Below, in pieces: positions 21,189-32,752 of a stretch of 64,000 nt of DNA. Positions within the stretch are counted from its first letter, which is position 1, and each line of letters starts with the position of its first letter. This stretch comes from Hygrophila difformis (taxonomy: Eukaryota; Streptophyta; Magnoliopsida; Lamiales; Acanthaceae), in contig JAOANR010000010.1 of the NCBI GenBank assembly GCA_030278955.1, positions 28,956,174 to 29,020,173 on the forward strand. Direction: 5' to 3'. A model generated the notes under the pieces. It made no database searches, had not been told where the DNA came from, and saw only the letters and a program-made list of their open reading frames with translations. The translations under genes and the position numbers were made by a program.

Positions 21189-23152
21189 TTATGCGATAGT
21201 GCAAAGGCCAAGATCCCTTCTTAATTTTTCAAATCTCTCACGATCAAGAGCCTTAGTGAAGATATCTGCATGTTGCTCAGTAGTCCCGACATGTTGTATG
21301 GACACTATGCCTTCTTCGACAAGATCCCTGATGAAGTGGTGTCTGAGTTCAATGTGCTTAGTTCTCCCATGTTGAACTGGATTCTTTGAGATGTTGATCG
21401 CGCTCATGTTGTCACATAGTATAGTGAGGGCTTCTTGATTGATTCCATAATCCAGCATCATTTGTTTCATCCATAGTAGTTGTGCACAGCAACTTCCAGC
21501 GGCAATGTATTCAGCTTCGGCAGTTGAGAGAGATATAGAGCTTTGTTTCTTGCTATACCAACTAACTAGGTTAGTTCCTATATAGAAGCATCCTCCAGTT
21601 GTGCTTTTTCTGTCGTCTGCATCACCTGCCCAATCTGCATCACTATAACCAAGTAATGAAAGATTAGACTCTTTAGAGTACCAAATACCAAGATCACTGG
21701 TTCCTGAGACATATTTGATCACTCGTTTGGCAGCCTTTAGGTGTGATTCCTTGGGGTCGGCTTGGTAACAAGCACAAACTCCTACTGCATAGCTTATGTC
21801 TGGTCTACTTGCAGCTAGATATAGAAGGCTTCCGATGATGCTTCGATAGAGTTTCTGATCAACACTTTGACCACTAGGATCTTTGATCATTTTGTCATTA
21901 GTCCCTATAGGCGTTCGAGCTGGTTTGCTGGACTCCATGCCAAACTTCTTAACAATGTTTCGGGCATACTTGGTTTGGCTTAGAAATATTCCATCTTTCT
22001 TCTGAGCAACCTGCAACCCAAGGAAATAAGTTAGTTCTCCTACCATGCTCATTTCAAATTCCTTACCCATTATTTCGATGAACTGGTCTTTGAGCACATG
22101 GTGTGTTGATCCAAAGACAATGTCATCGACGTAGACTTGAGCAATGAGGATTCCTTTGTTTTCTCTTTTGATAAAGAGAGTTTTGTCCAGGCTTCCTCTT
22201 TCGAATCCATGTTCAAGCAGGTACTTGGAAAGCCTTTCGTACCAAGCCCTAGGAGCTTGTTTCAGACCATAGAGTGCCTTGTTGAGCTTGTAGACATGTT
22301 GAGGATGATGGGGGTCTTCAAATCCTTTAGGCTGTTCTACGTATACTTCCTCATTCAGCCAACCATTTAGGAAGGCACTTTTGACATCCATTTGATAAAG
22401 CTTGAATCCTAGCGAGCATGCGATCGATAGTAGGAGTCGGACAGCTTCAAGTCTTGCTACAGGAGCAAATGTTTCACTGAAGTCGACACCTTCGACTTGG
22501 GTGTAACCCTGAGCAACTAACCGAGCTTTGTTCCTTGTAATATTTCCTTTTTCATCACTTTTGTTGCGAAAGATCCACTTGGTTCCGATTATGTTCTTGT
22601 TTTGAGGTCTTTCAACCAGGGTCCAGACTTCATTTCTTTCAAACTGGAGGAGTTCATCCTGCATGGCATTTATCCAGTGTTCATCTTGAAGAGCTTCTTC
22701 AACTCTGGAGGGTTCGATCTTTGAAGTATAGCAGTGCAAGCCAGCTAGCTCTTTAAAGTCGATCTTTTTCCCTCGAGTCTTTCTTCTTTCATTTACATCA
22801 CCAATAATGTCTTCAGGGTCATGGTGCTTGTGAATGCATCCATTTAGGTCCTTTTGAGGTTCTGCTTCTCGTGACAAGATGTCCATGGTTGGTGTTTGGA
22901 CTCCTATGGTGGACTGGTCATCAGATGTGGGTGAACCTGTACTGTTTTGAACATCCTGACCACTGGGAGTTTCATCATCATGAGGTGGAACATCCTCTTT
23001 GCTGGTTACATCTTCTATGGTCACATTTGTGGACTCCAGTACTTTCCTTGTCTTAGGAAGATATACTCTATATGCACGACTGGTGGTAGAGTATCCCACA
23101 AATATTCCTTCATTGCTTTTTTCTTGAAACTTCCCAACATGTTCCCTGTCAT
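21189..23152 (-). pseudogene. SIRE-type copia pol: reverse transcriptase and RNase H
   Basis: One open frame covers the linker, copia RT and RNase H. RT shows [49 protein letters not shown] and the catalytic YVDDIVFGS. RNase H shows [31 protein letters not shown] and [10 protein letters not shown]. The frame ends at 21189 with LGLCTIA. RT copies element RNA into DNA and RNase H removes the template strand in the virus-like particle. Motifs match the SIRE/Maximus lineage. This part is intact, but it is cut off from gag by frameshifts upstream. Confidence 0.95.
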
Positions 23153-23574
23153 TTAGAACAAAACACTTGCTACCAAAAATATGAAAGTAATTGAGGTCTT
23201 TTTACCGTTCCAAATCTCATATGGAGTCATAAGAGAGTGTGGCCTTAAGTAGACTCGGTTTATGGTGTAGCATACTGTGTTCACGGCTTCGGCCCAAAGA
23301 AATTCAGCCACTTTCTTTGAGTTGAGCATCACCCTAGACATTTCTTGTAGGGTTCGATTTCTTCTTTCGACTACTCCGTTTTGTTGAGGTGTTTTTGGAG
23401 CTGAATATTCATGCTTAATTCCATGTGTTGCACAATATTCTTCAAAGGATTGATTTTCGAACTCTCGTCCATGATCACTTCGAATACGTTTCACCTTGGT
23501 GTCCTTTTCGGTCATGAGTCGATTGCACAGCTTCTCGAACGCTTTGAATGTGTCGCCTTTTTCCCTGAGAAAAT
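23153..23574 (-). pseudogene. SIRE-type copia integrase, C-terminal core segment
   Basis: This frame carries the second half of the integrase core: KRIRSDHGREFENQ, HEYSAPKTPQQNGVVERRNRTLQEM and FLWAEAVNTVCYTINR. It is separated from the upstream frame by a shift near 23580 and from the RT frame by another near 23200, so the polyprotein cannot be made as one chain. Confidence 0.92.
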
Positions 23575-26178
23575 CTATCCAAGTGTACCTGGAGTAATCA
23601 TCAAGACATACAAAAATATATTTTTACCTCCCAAACTTTCAACTTCCATTGGACCAATAAGATCCATGTGCAGTAGGTCAAGACACTTGGTTGATCCAGG
23701 GAGTTCCGACAGTTTGTGTGAACTCCTGTGCTGTTTGTTCTTGGCACACTCGTTGCAGAGAACTGCATTTGATTTATTGAATTGAGGAAGACCTTTGACT
23801 GCCCCGGTTCTGCTGAGTTTGATAAGATCTTTAAAGTTGAGATGTCCAAGCTTTTCATGCCACAGTGTGATGTGATCCTTTCCTGCAGCTGCACCAAAAT
23901 TGCAAGTATGAACAAGATGATAGCAATTATTCTTGGAGCGCAAACCTCTCATAATGCATTCTTGATCTTGATTGAGCACTTGACAATCTTTCTTGGTAAA
24001 CTGCACCACAAGGTCCTCATCACACAATTGACTGATGCTTATCAAGTTAGCTTGGAGTCCATCGACAAGGAAAACAGGAGACAGTTCCTTCGAGCCACTG
24101 TTTTCAATGGTCCCCTGTCCAACTAGGGCACCCTTTTTTCCATCTCCAAATACAACGAATCCTCCATCAATCTCTTTGTAGTGTTTGAGCAGACTCCTTT
24201 CACCTGTCATGTGTTTGGAACATCCACTGTCGAAGTACCATACTTTGTCCGCAGCATTCTTCTTTTGTGAAAGAAAGGCAACTTGACATTTATTCTGAAT
24301 TTTAGGAACCCTTTCGCACTTGATGGAGATCAGCTTCATCTTGATTTTGTCATTTGGCCAGACGATAGGTTTCCCTGTTTGTAGATCTTTTACCAAAATC
24401 CCACAGTTCTTGGTTTTGTGGCCTTCAAGCTTGCAATAATCGCATCTGAGTGGGATTGGAGGTGGTGGTCTTCTTGTCCATTTGTTTCTACCTACAGGAT
24501 GGAATGATTTCTTGATAGTTCGGGGTTCACTTAGCATTCCTCCGGACACAAACTTGCTTTTCTTTTCTCCTCGTGAAGTTGAGGCTTGATATCCCAAGCC
24601 TTGTTTGTTGTTGCTCGGCCTTCTCATAGCAATTACATCATCTAACTTGGCTTTTCCTTTGTTTAGAGCCGCCAGAGTGCTTTCTGCCTTGGCAAGTTTG
24701 TCTTGAACTTCGGTGAGTTCTGTGTGAAGAGCGTCTTTCTTTCCAAGCATACTATAGTACCATAGTTTATAGTCAACTTTTTCAACCTCCAGTTCCTTGT
24801 TTTCTTTCTGAAGCTCAGCATTTTTCTCACGTAGTTCGTTCACCAGTCCAGACAGCTCTGTGGACGCCTTTTCAAGTTCCTGATTTCTGCTTGCGAGACT
24901 CTGGAGTTGTTCCTTTAGGCTTCCATTCTCGACGTGTAATTCTACTGATTCAGCAATGGATATTTCCAGCTTCTCGAAAGTTTCTTCGTAGAGATCATTA
25001 AGTTTACTGACGCTTTCATCTTGATTCCTAGAAAAAGAGTGAACCATGTTAGAGGAAACCATATTGACTGAGTTGGTACCCATACCTGTCTCGAGTTCAT
25101 CATCACTGTCCGAATCCCATGTGCCGACGAAGGCTACTCCATAGTTTACATCAGACTCCTTCTCATCTTCAGACTCACTGAATGTTACTTGATAGGATTT
25201 GCTGGACTCCTTTGGTCTGAGATTGGCACAGTCTTTTTTCATATGGCCTCTTCCCCCACATTCAAAGCAGATGATCTCCTTGTCATCCTCAATCCTTGAA
25301 GATTTTGGTTTATTTTTGTCGAGAGACTTCGAGCCTTTCTGAGTGGATTTTGAGTTTGATGTCCCGGCATCCTTCTTCATGGAGGAGTTGAATCTAGATT
25401 TTCGGTTCTTGATGATCTGATTTAGCCTATTGGACAGCATGGCCAGTTCTTCTTCGTCACTAAAGTCATCATGAATTTCCATGGAGAAGTCTTCCTCATC
25501 CTTGGTCATGGATTTGAATGCCACTGGTTTACTTTTGGTCCTGGGACAGTGATCCATTTCCCATGATTGTAGGATTCCCATTAGTTCATCAACCTGCAAT
25601 TTATCAAAGTCTTTGTATAGTTCCAGTGCTGCGACCTTTGCATTGAACCTTTCCGGAAGTGTCCCAATGATTTTTCCTACAATGTCCTGTTGAGAATACA
25701 CTTTGCCAAGCTGAAGGGCTTGGTTGGTTAGATCACGAATGCGACCAATATATTGGCCGACAGACTCATTATCATCCATAGAGATCTTATGAAATTGTGC
25801 ATCGAGAGTAATGATTCTAGATTTCTTTACCGGAGCCATACCCTCGTAGGTATTGGCTAAAGTAGTCCAGACATCGTATGCAATCTTACATCCAGCGATG
25901 AGTCTGTATTGATCTTTTGTGAGAGCATTGTGAATTGCATTCAGGGCTTTGGAGTTCTTTGAAGCGGCAAGCTTCTCAGCAGTAGTCCATTCACTCCTTG
26001 GTTTGATGGTTTTTACACCGTCTTCTTCTTTTACTGGTGGATGGTATTGGTTTTCTACTGCATCCCAAGCCCCTTCGTCCAGAGCAATGAGGAAAGCCTC
26101 CATTTGATCTTTCCATTATGCATAGTTTGATCCATCGAGCAATGGTGGTCTGGTTACAGATCCGCCTTGGTTTTCCAT
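23575..26178 (-). pseudogene. SIRE-type copia gag, protease and integrase N-terminus
   Basis: The true start is MENQGGSVTRPPLLDG at 26178, but a TAA replaces the Tyr codon of the conserved NYAYWK motif at 26118-26116. The frame is then open to 23575. Gag (UBN2-type) is followed by a CCHC zinc knuckle (CFECGGRGHMKKDC), a coiled coil (about residues 370-480: NQELEKASTELSGLVNEL), a second CCHC-like knuckle (CDYCKLEGHKTKNC), the protease active site (WYFDSGCSKHMTG), the integrase HHCC finger (LWHEKLGHLNFKDL) and the first Asp of the core (DLLHMDLIGPME). Gag builds the particle and the knuckles bind RNA. One nonsense codon and a 3' frameshift make it non-functional. Confidence 0.95.
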
Positions 26179-26214
26179 GCTTCTTTGTCTGGATCTCGCT
26201 TTCCAAAGCGTGTG

Positions 26215-26226
26215 GCTCTGATACCA
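26215..26226 (-). promoter_or_regulatory. Primer binding site of SIRE-type element
   Basis: TGGTATCAGAGC on the minus strand, two bases from the LTR end, complementary to initiator tRNA-Met. Confidence 0.92.
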
Positions 26227-26228
26227 AT

Positions 26229-26859
26229 TGTTAGGTCCGTTTGCGTGGATAACCAATTAAGTAGTCCTGAAAACTAGTTCAAGCACCTTTCGTGGACACG
26301 TTAAACAGTTTAAGAAATTAAGCAGCGGAAAGTAAATAAACTGTGAAAATAAAGAACTCAAGGTTTGTTGACCCAGTTCGGCACAAGCCTACATCTGGGG
26401 GATACCAATCCAGGAGATTCACTAATTGTTTTGATTTGATCCTCGATCTAAACAATAGTGAATTGTTTCGCCCAACTCCAATCACCAAGCGGACTGAATT
26501 GTCAGACCAAGACACTCCCCCTGTCTTGGTGAAGATCTCCCCGACCTTGCTTCAATCCCTTGAAGGCTCCTCCTTCAAGTTTGCCCTTGGTCGAAACCTG
26601 TTGGCGACTCTCCTTGATCTTTTCAATTAAGCTCTTGAGTTTGACGACTTCCTCGAAACCCTTGATTGAATTTGTCAACTTCAATCAAGCACTCTGTAGC
26701 TCTCTATCGATCAATCCACCCGAGGAAATGGTTGATCGGAATTCTTCCTTCGAGATGATAACTCGTGAACACGGAAGGAATATGATTCTCTCTTCACAAA
26801 ATACTCTCGATTACTCAAGTGTGTAAGTCAATTCATTCAGCGTACGGATCCATTCCTTG
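26229..26859 (-). mobile_element. 5' LTR of SIRE-type copia element (cut by gap)
   Basis: Near-identical to 5540-6170 and in the same orientation. From the partner's 917-bp length it should end about 290 bp inside the gap. The rest of the copia relic's gag would be expected just beyond it. Confidence 0.93.
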
Positions 26860-27359
26860 NNNNNNNNNNNNNNNNNNNNNNNNNNNNNNNNNNNNNNNNN
26901 NNNNNNNNNNNNNNNNNNNNNNNNNNNNNNNNNNNNNNNNNNNNNNNNNNNNNNNNNNNNNNNNNNNNNNNNNNNNNNNNNNNNNNNNNNNNNNNNNNNN
27001 NNNNNNNNNNNNNNNNNNNNNNNNNNNNNNNNNNNNNNNNNNNNNNNNNNNNNNNNNNNNNNNNNNNNNNNNNNNNNNNNNNNNNNNNNNNNNNNNNNNN
27101 NNNNNNNNNNNNNNNNNNNNNNNNNNNNNNNNNNNNNNNNNNNNNNNNNNNNNNNNNNNNNNNNNNNNNNNNNNNNNNNNNNNNNNNNNNNNNNNNNNNN
27201 NNNNNNNNNNNNNNNNNNNNNNNNNNNNNNNNNNNNNNNNNNNNNNNNNNNNNNNNNNNNNNNNNNNNNNNNNNNNNNNNNNNNNNNNNNNNNNNNNNNN
27301 NNNNNNNNNNNNNNNNNNNNNNNNNNNNNNNNNNNNNNNNNNNNNNNNNNNNNNNNNNN
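26860..27359. other. Assembly gap (500 N)
   Basis: Exactly 500 N, unknown true size. It hides the end of the SIRE-type LTR and the junction with the sequence to the right. Confidence 1.
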
Positions 27360-28290
27360 GGGCAGTTAAAGCACTCCAAAAGTTTCCAAACACTGTTTTT
27401 AATTTTAAAATGGTTGACTTGTTTTATTTAATAAAAGTGGGATGTGAGTGGTCCCATTTTGGATTTTTGGAAATGATAGCAGTTGGGTGACAAAAAATAC
27501 TGCTATTTTACTCACACTAGTGTTCCATTGGGAACAAAAGATAAGTCAAACTTTAAATAAAAATAACTCTTTTTGTCTTTTTTCAAAGGGTTGCTTTTAT
27601 TAAAAGTGGAAGCTTCTTATTGGGTGTTTGTACTATGTTTCCATAAACAAACAAACATTTATTCCCATGAAATGTCTAACATGGGAACAAGTGCACCAAA
27701 AAGATCTTACCTCTTTTATTACACCAAAACAACACTGTAGAAGTCACATCGAGATCAATCAAACCAATAACATCAAGATATTCCAAACAATACCCAAATG
27801 TTCATTAGTTTGTTCTTTCCAGTTTTAAACATTCAAAAATTTATAAACCATTAACAGATTTCCAAGCACATGTTCTTGGGGGTTCTCAAAAGTTTCAAAG
27901 TGGTGCTCATAACCGAGAGCACTCAAAACCTCCAAAAAAAAAAAATGAAAACATAGATGCAAACAGGCTGCATTACACGATGAACACAACAAAAATGAAA
28001 ATAAAACAAGAGAGCCCGAGGTGCCGTGAACAAAAAGGGGGGGGGGGGGGGAAATGGGTTTACCCTCCCCTCCTTGGCTCGGGTCTAGGCATGGGTCCAA
28101 GGTTTGGGAAGGGTCTAAGCAATCTGTCCATAGTTTCCCCTTAGAAAAGGAGTGATATGGTTGCGAAGAACACGTGGTGTTCGTTCGGATGAGAGGAAAA
28201 TGGGGGAAAGGAAGAAGAAGAAAGAAGTTGAAATGACAAGTGAAGGTGAAGAGAAACTGGAGGGGGTGGGGGGGTATAAATACTAGAACT
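27360..28290. other. Unassigned sequence, probably LTR or flank of Athila-type element
   Basis: No credible coding region. It contains a 15-base G run (about 28037-28051), a GGGGGTGGGGGGG tract and a TATAAATA element (28275-28282, plus strand; TATTTATA on minus) just before the palindrome cluster. It does not align by eye with the other flank of the Athila-type element, so I cannot say whether it is that element's 3' LTR or older DNA. Confidence 0.35.
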
Positions 28291-28602
28291 TTTGTCGCGG
28301 AACCCTAAACTTTGTCGCGGAACAAGGTTCCGCGACAAAAGCATAGCGACATTAGAGAGGTCGCGGAGCCGAGGGTTGGTCGCGGAGTAATACTCTGCGA
28401 CAAGGCTATCGCGACAAAGTTCAGTATAAAGACAAAGTCAACGGGGGTTGTGTCGCGGAGCAGGGCTTGGTCGCGGAGCCATGCTCCGCGACAAAGTGCA
28501 TCGCGACAATCAACAGAGAGTTGAGGGCAGAAGAGGGTTTGTCGCGGAACAGGTCCTGGTCGCGATGCATGACATCGCGACAAAGGACCTTCCGCGACAA
28601 AG
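28291..28602. repeat. TTGTCGCGG palindrome cluster (left flank of Athila-type element)
   Basis: At least four palindromes with arms GTCGCGG...CCGCGAC but different centres (AACAAGGTT, AGTAATACT, AGCCATGCT, and a CGA/TCG version with TGCATGACA), plus single half-sites. Both arms change together so that pairing is kept. Confidence 0.85.
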
Positions 28603-29071
28603 AATTTTGAATTCTCAAATTTTCTTGGACTGGGCCCGAGTGTGATGTTGGGCCTGCGTCCATTTTATTTGATTTGGGCTGAATAAATTTAGTCCAAATA
28701 AATTCAAAATGCTGGACTGAGAATTAAATAATCCACTTGCATAAATTAGGTTGGATCAGTTCCACTTATCTGTGAAATTTATTCTGGATTTTGAATTTCT
28801 TCAAATTCCGGGAATATTTTCTTAGACTCATGGAATTGATCCAACCGAGAACCTGGTTTTTCCATGTTACTCTTTTCTGCTCCTCTTTTTGGTGGTTCCG
28901 AACTTCTGCAAGATAGATAAATAAAGCACATTAGATTTTCTCCAAATATCAACATCCTCACATTTAGAGTCTTAGTACTCTAAATGTTTAATTGATCTTT
29001 GGGTACTTTCTTGTTATAAAGTAATATACTATGTATATAAAATGAAATTTTTATGTTTTTAATGCTGTTTC
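28603..29071 (-). other. Non-coding 3' region of Athila-type element
   Basis: Lies between the pol stop and the palindrome cluster. It contains GGCCCA motifs like those upstream of the other clusters and a short polypurine-like AAATGTGAGGA before TGTTGATATTTGG (about 28960), a possible LTR start. No env-like ORF of the kind found in many Athila elements is present. Confidence 0.4.
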
Positions 29072-31276
29072 TTATTGAGTGTAAGCCGGGTCTGCCACTG
29101 CTTGGCTTTCTTTCTCCGGATCGAACTGTCCGATATAATCCTTCAATCGTTGTCCATTCACCACTATATCACCCCTATCAGTTCGGATCCTGACAGCTCC
29201 ATTTTTGAACACCTCTAGTACTTCATGTGGTCCTTCCCATCTAGATTTGAGCTTTCCGGGGAACAGCTTCAACCTAGTATTGAACAATAATACCTGTTGA
29301 CCAACATAAAAATACTTAGGTTTAATCCGGCGATCGTGTAACTTCTGGGTCCGCTCCTTGTAAATTCGAGAGCTTTCATAAGCTTGCGCTCGTATTTCCT
29401 CAATTTCATTGAGGTCCAACTTACGTTTGCTCTGAGCAACTTTCGGATCGAAGTTGAGCGTTCTAACGGCCCAGTAAGCTTTATGCTCTAGCTCTACAGG
29501 AAAATGACAGGCTTTTCCGAAGACCAGCCTGTATGGAGACATCCCGATGGGAGTCTTATATGCTGTGCGGTATGCCCATAGAGCATCATTGAGCTTACGT
29601 GCCCAATCCTTACGGGTTATCCCGACAGTGGCTTCGAGTATGTGTTTGATTTCGCGATTGGATACTTCGACTTGACCACTAGTCTGAGGATGGTAAGGCG
29701 TGCCTATCTTATGGAGGATCCCATTTTTACTCATTAAAGTTTCAAAAGCTTTATTAATAAAGTGTGTTCCTCCATCAGATATCACCACCCTAGTTACGCC
29801 AAATCGACTGAAAATGCTGTTCTTGAGGAACTTGATGACTTGGCTACCATCATTGGTTGGTAATGCGACAGCCTCAACCCATTTGGACACGTAATCGACA
29901 GCTACCAAGATATAGTAGTTTCCACCAGATGGTGGGAACGGTCCCATGAAGTCAATGCCCCATACATCGAAAATCTCAAGTGTGAGAATTCCCTTTTGAG
30001 GCATCTCATCCCTCTTGGAGATGTTTCCTAATCTTTGGCATTTGTCGCAACCTTTCACAAATGTCCTGCAATCCTCATAGATGTGAGGCCAATAGAATCC
30101 ACATTCGAGGACCTTGTGGGCCGTTCGAGCGGGACCATGGTGACCTCCATATTCTGATTCATGGCATTTTCTAACAATTTGATAGGCTTCATGCTCGGTC
30201 ACACATCGCCTGATTATTGAATCGGCGCAGTGTTTGAAGAGATAAGGTTCTTCCCAGAAGTAACTTAATACATCTCGTTTGAACTTATTCTTCTGATGAT
30301 AGTTCGAAAACTGTGGGGTTATTCCACATGCCAAGAAGTTAGCGATGTCGGAAAACCATGGACAAGCTTGATTGTGCAGATGCAATGCGAACAATTGTTC
30401 GTCCGGAAATTCTTCATTAACGGCTTTCTCCTTTTTATCATTATCTAATCGAGATAAGTGGTCAGCAGCACCATTATCTCGACCTCGCCTATCTTTTATT
30501 ATGATATCGAATTCTTGCAACAGAAGTACCCACCTGATTAATCGAGGTTTTGCATCTTGTTTGCTAAACAAGTATCTCAATGCAGAGTGATCGGTGTATA
30601 CTATAGTCTTCGTACCTATAAGATACTGTCTGAATTTATCAAACGCGAAGATTACAGCATACATCTCTTTCTCCGTTGTGGTGTAGTTAATTTGGGCTTC
30701 ATTCAGGGCATGACTTGCGTAATGAATTATGCAGTGTCTCCCATCCTTATGTTGTCCAAGAACTGCGCCTACGGCGAGACCACTAGCATCGCACATTACC
30801 TCGAAAGGCAGTGACCAATCGGGTGGTTGCACTATCGGTGCAGAAACCAACATCTTCTTGAGCGTGTCAAAGGCTTGGACACACGCTTCATTTATTAAGA
30901 AAGGATTTTCTTTACAAAGCAGATTAGTGAGCGGCTTGGCAATTTTAGAGAAATCCTTAATGAATCTCCGGTAAAAACCGGCATGCCCTAAGAAGCTCCT
31001 AACTGATTTGATCGAGTTGGGGAGAGGGAGATTGGAGATGATGGAAACTTTGGCTGGATCAACTTCGATGCCTGCACGAGAAATGCGATGACCTAACACT
31101 ATGCCCTCAGTGACCATAAAATGGCACTTTTCCCAATTTAAAACCAAGTTAGTGTCCTCACACCTCTTTAAAATCTTAGCAAGATTAGTCAAACATTCAT
31201 CAAACGTATCTCCATATAGAGAAGTCATCCATGAAGACCTCAATGCATTTTTCGATAAATTCAGAGAATATAGACA
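29072..31276 (-). pseudogene. Athila-type gypsy pol: end of RT, RNase H, integrase
   Basis: Open from 31243 to the stop at 29072 (723 codons). RT remainder ([33 protein letters not shown]), RNase H ([45 protein letters not shown]), then an apparently complete integrase: HHCC finger ending [10 protein letters not shown] and DDE core ([50 protein letters not shown]). The C-terminus ([16 protein letters not shown]) is typical for the group, and no chromodomain is seen. The catalytic RT segment just upstream (31250-31350) is shifted out of frame by indels, so the element is inactive. Confidence 0.95.
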
Positions 31277-32752
31277 TCATGCATCTTTAAAAAGTAGCAG
31301 GTGCATTGCAAAGACCAAAAGGCATGCGCCTATAGCAAAAGTGCCATAAGGGCAAGTAAAAGTAGTTTTTTCGTGATCTTCACTGGCGATCACTATTTGA
31401 TTGTATCCAGAGTATCCGTCTAAAAAGCAATAAAACGCCCTTCCCGCCAATCGTTCCAACATTTGATCGATAAAAGGTAAAGGGAAATGGTCCTTGCGAG
31501 TTGCCTCGTTCAACTTCCGGTAGTCTATGCAGACTCTCCATCCGGTGATTGGGCGCGTGGCAATCTCCTCCCCTTGTTCATTCTGCGTAATGCACATCCC
31601 ACCCCGCTTCGGAACAACCTGTACAGGACTGACCCATTTGCTATCAGAAATCGGGTATATAATACCGGCGTCTAACAGCTTGATCACTTCCTTTCTTACC
31701 ACTTCTTGCATGGGTGGGTTCAATCTTCGTTGGGGCTGGCGAGAGGCCTTAAAATTCTCCTCCATTAAAATCCTGTGCATACAAACAGAAGGGCTTATTC
31801 CTTTGATATCAGAAATGGTCCAACCGATTGCACGCACATAATTTTTAAGAACGGCCACCAGAGCACTTTCTTGCTCTTGGGAGAGCTTGGCCGAAACAAT
31901 CACCGGTAATTTTTTATGTTCTGCGAGAAACGCGTACTTGAGATGATCGGGTAATGTTTTAAGTTCAAGCTCTGGTGGGCATTCAACGGAAGGGAGTAAT
32001 TTGCGAGAATTAGATGGGAGAAGATCAATTTTACCTTCCGGACCCTGCATCAGTACAGGATCCGCTTCCTCTTGGTCGGCGTCGTCATGGAAGTCTGCGC
32101 CGTCAAACTCCTCCAAATCCCCTGTTTCGGGATCGGCAAAGTGAACGGCGTTGCATCCGTTGTGCTCCACGCCAGCAGGCTTCAGTACCTGCTTTGAAAT
32201 CTCATCCAGCATCATTTCATGATCAAATCCAGAGTCAAGCTCTCTCTCCTCACAATCAATTTCCTCTCCACTATCTATTACAGAAAACATGGAACAAGCT
32301 CCTTCATTTGGAAACTTCTGCAGCTGCTCCATATCAAAGGTGATTTCCTCGCCATCGACCCTCAATGTGACCTTCCCAGATTTAGCGTCAATTAATGCAC
32401 CACCAGTGGCCAGGAATGGGCGTCCAAGAATAAGTGGCATTTCAGCATCCTCTTCAATGTCGAGGATAATGAAGTCAACCGGGAAGAGAACCTGGCCGGT
32501 TTTGACCACAACATCCCTGAGGATTCCTACGGGCTGAGTGATTGATCTGTCTGCGAGCTGCAGTCTCATCTTGATTGGTTGAATCTCTCCAAGCTTAAGG
32601 CGGATTGCCATAGCTAGTGGCATCACATTAATGCTCGATCCTAAATCACAAAGCCCCATACTCACTTTGGCCTTTCCGAATTGTACTGGAAGTGTGCAAC
32701 ATCCGGGGTCCTCTTTTTTTCGGGCAATCTCCTCTGAACTATGGCACTGCAT
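31277..32752 (-). pseudogene. Athila-type gypsy protease and RT N-terminal half
   Basis: Contains the aspartic protease (LCDLGSSINVMPLAM, LILGRPFLATGGALIDAKSG), an acidic linker, and the RT fingers (IKLLDAGIIYPISDSKWVSP, GWRVCIDYRKLNEATRKDHF, LPFIDQMLERLAGRAF, CFLDGYSGYNQI). The TGWRVCIDYRKLNEATRKDH block is characteristic of the Athila lineage. At 31345 a lost base shifts the frame after CPYGTFA. In the correct frame a stop replaces a conserved Gln a few codons later, and two more bases are missing right after the catalytic MDD. The upstream junction to gag (about 32720) is also frameshifted. Confidence 0.93.

Noticed and set aside
28141..28344. Possible secreted small protein on the minus strand
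   Set aside because: Starts in the palindrome cluster, runs through a CT-rich low-complexity tract, and has no homologue that I recognise.
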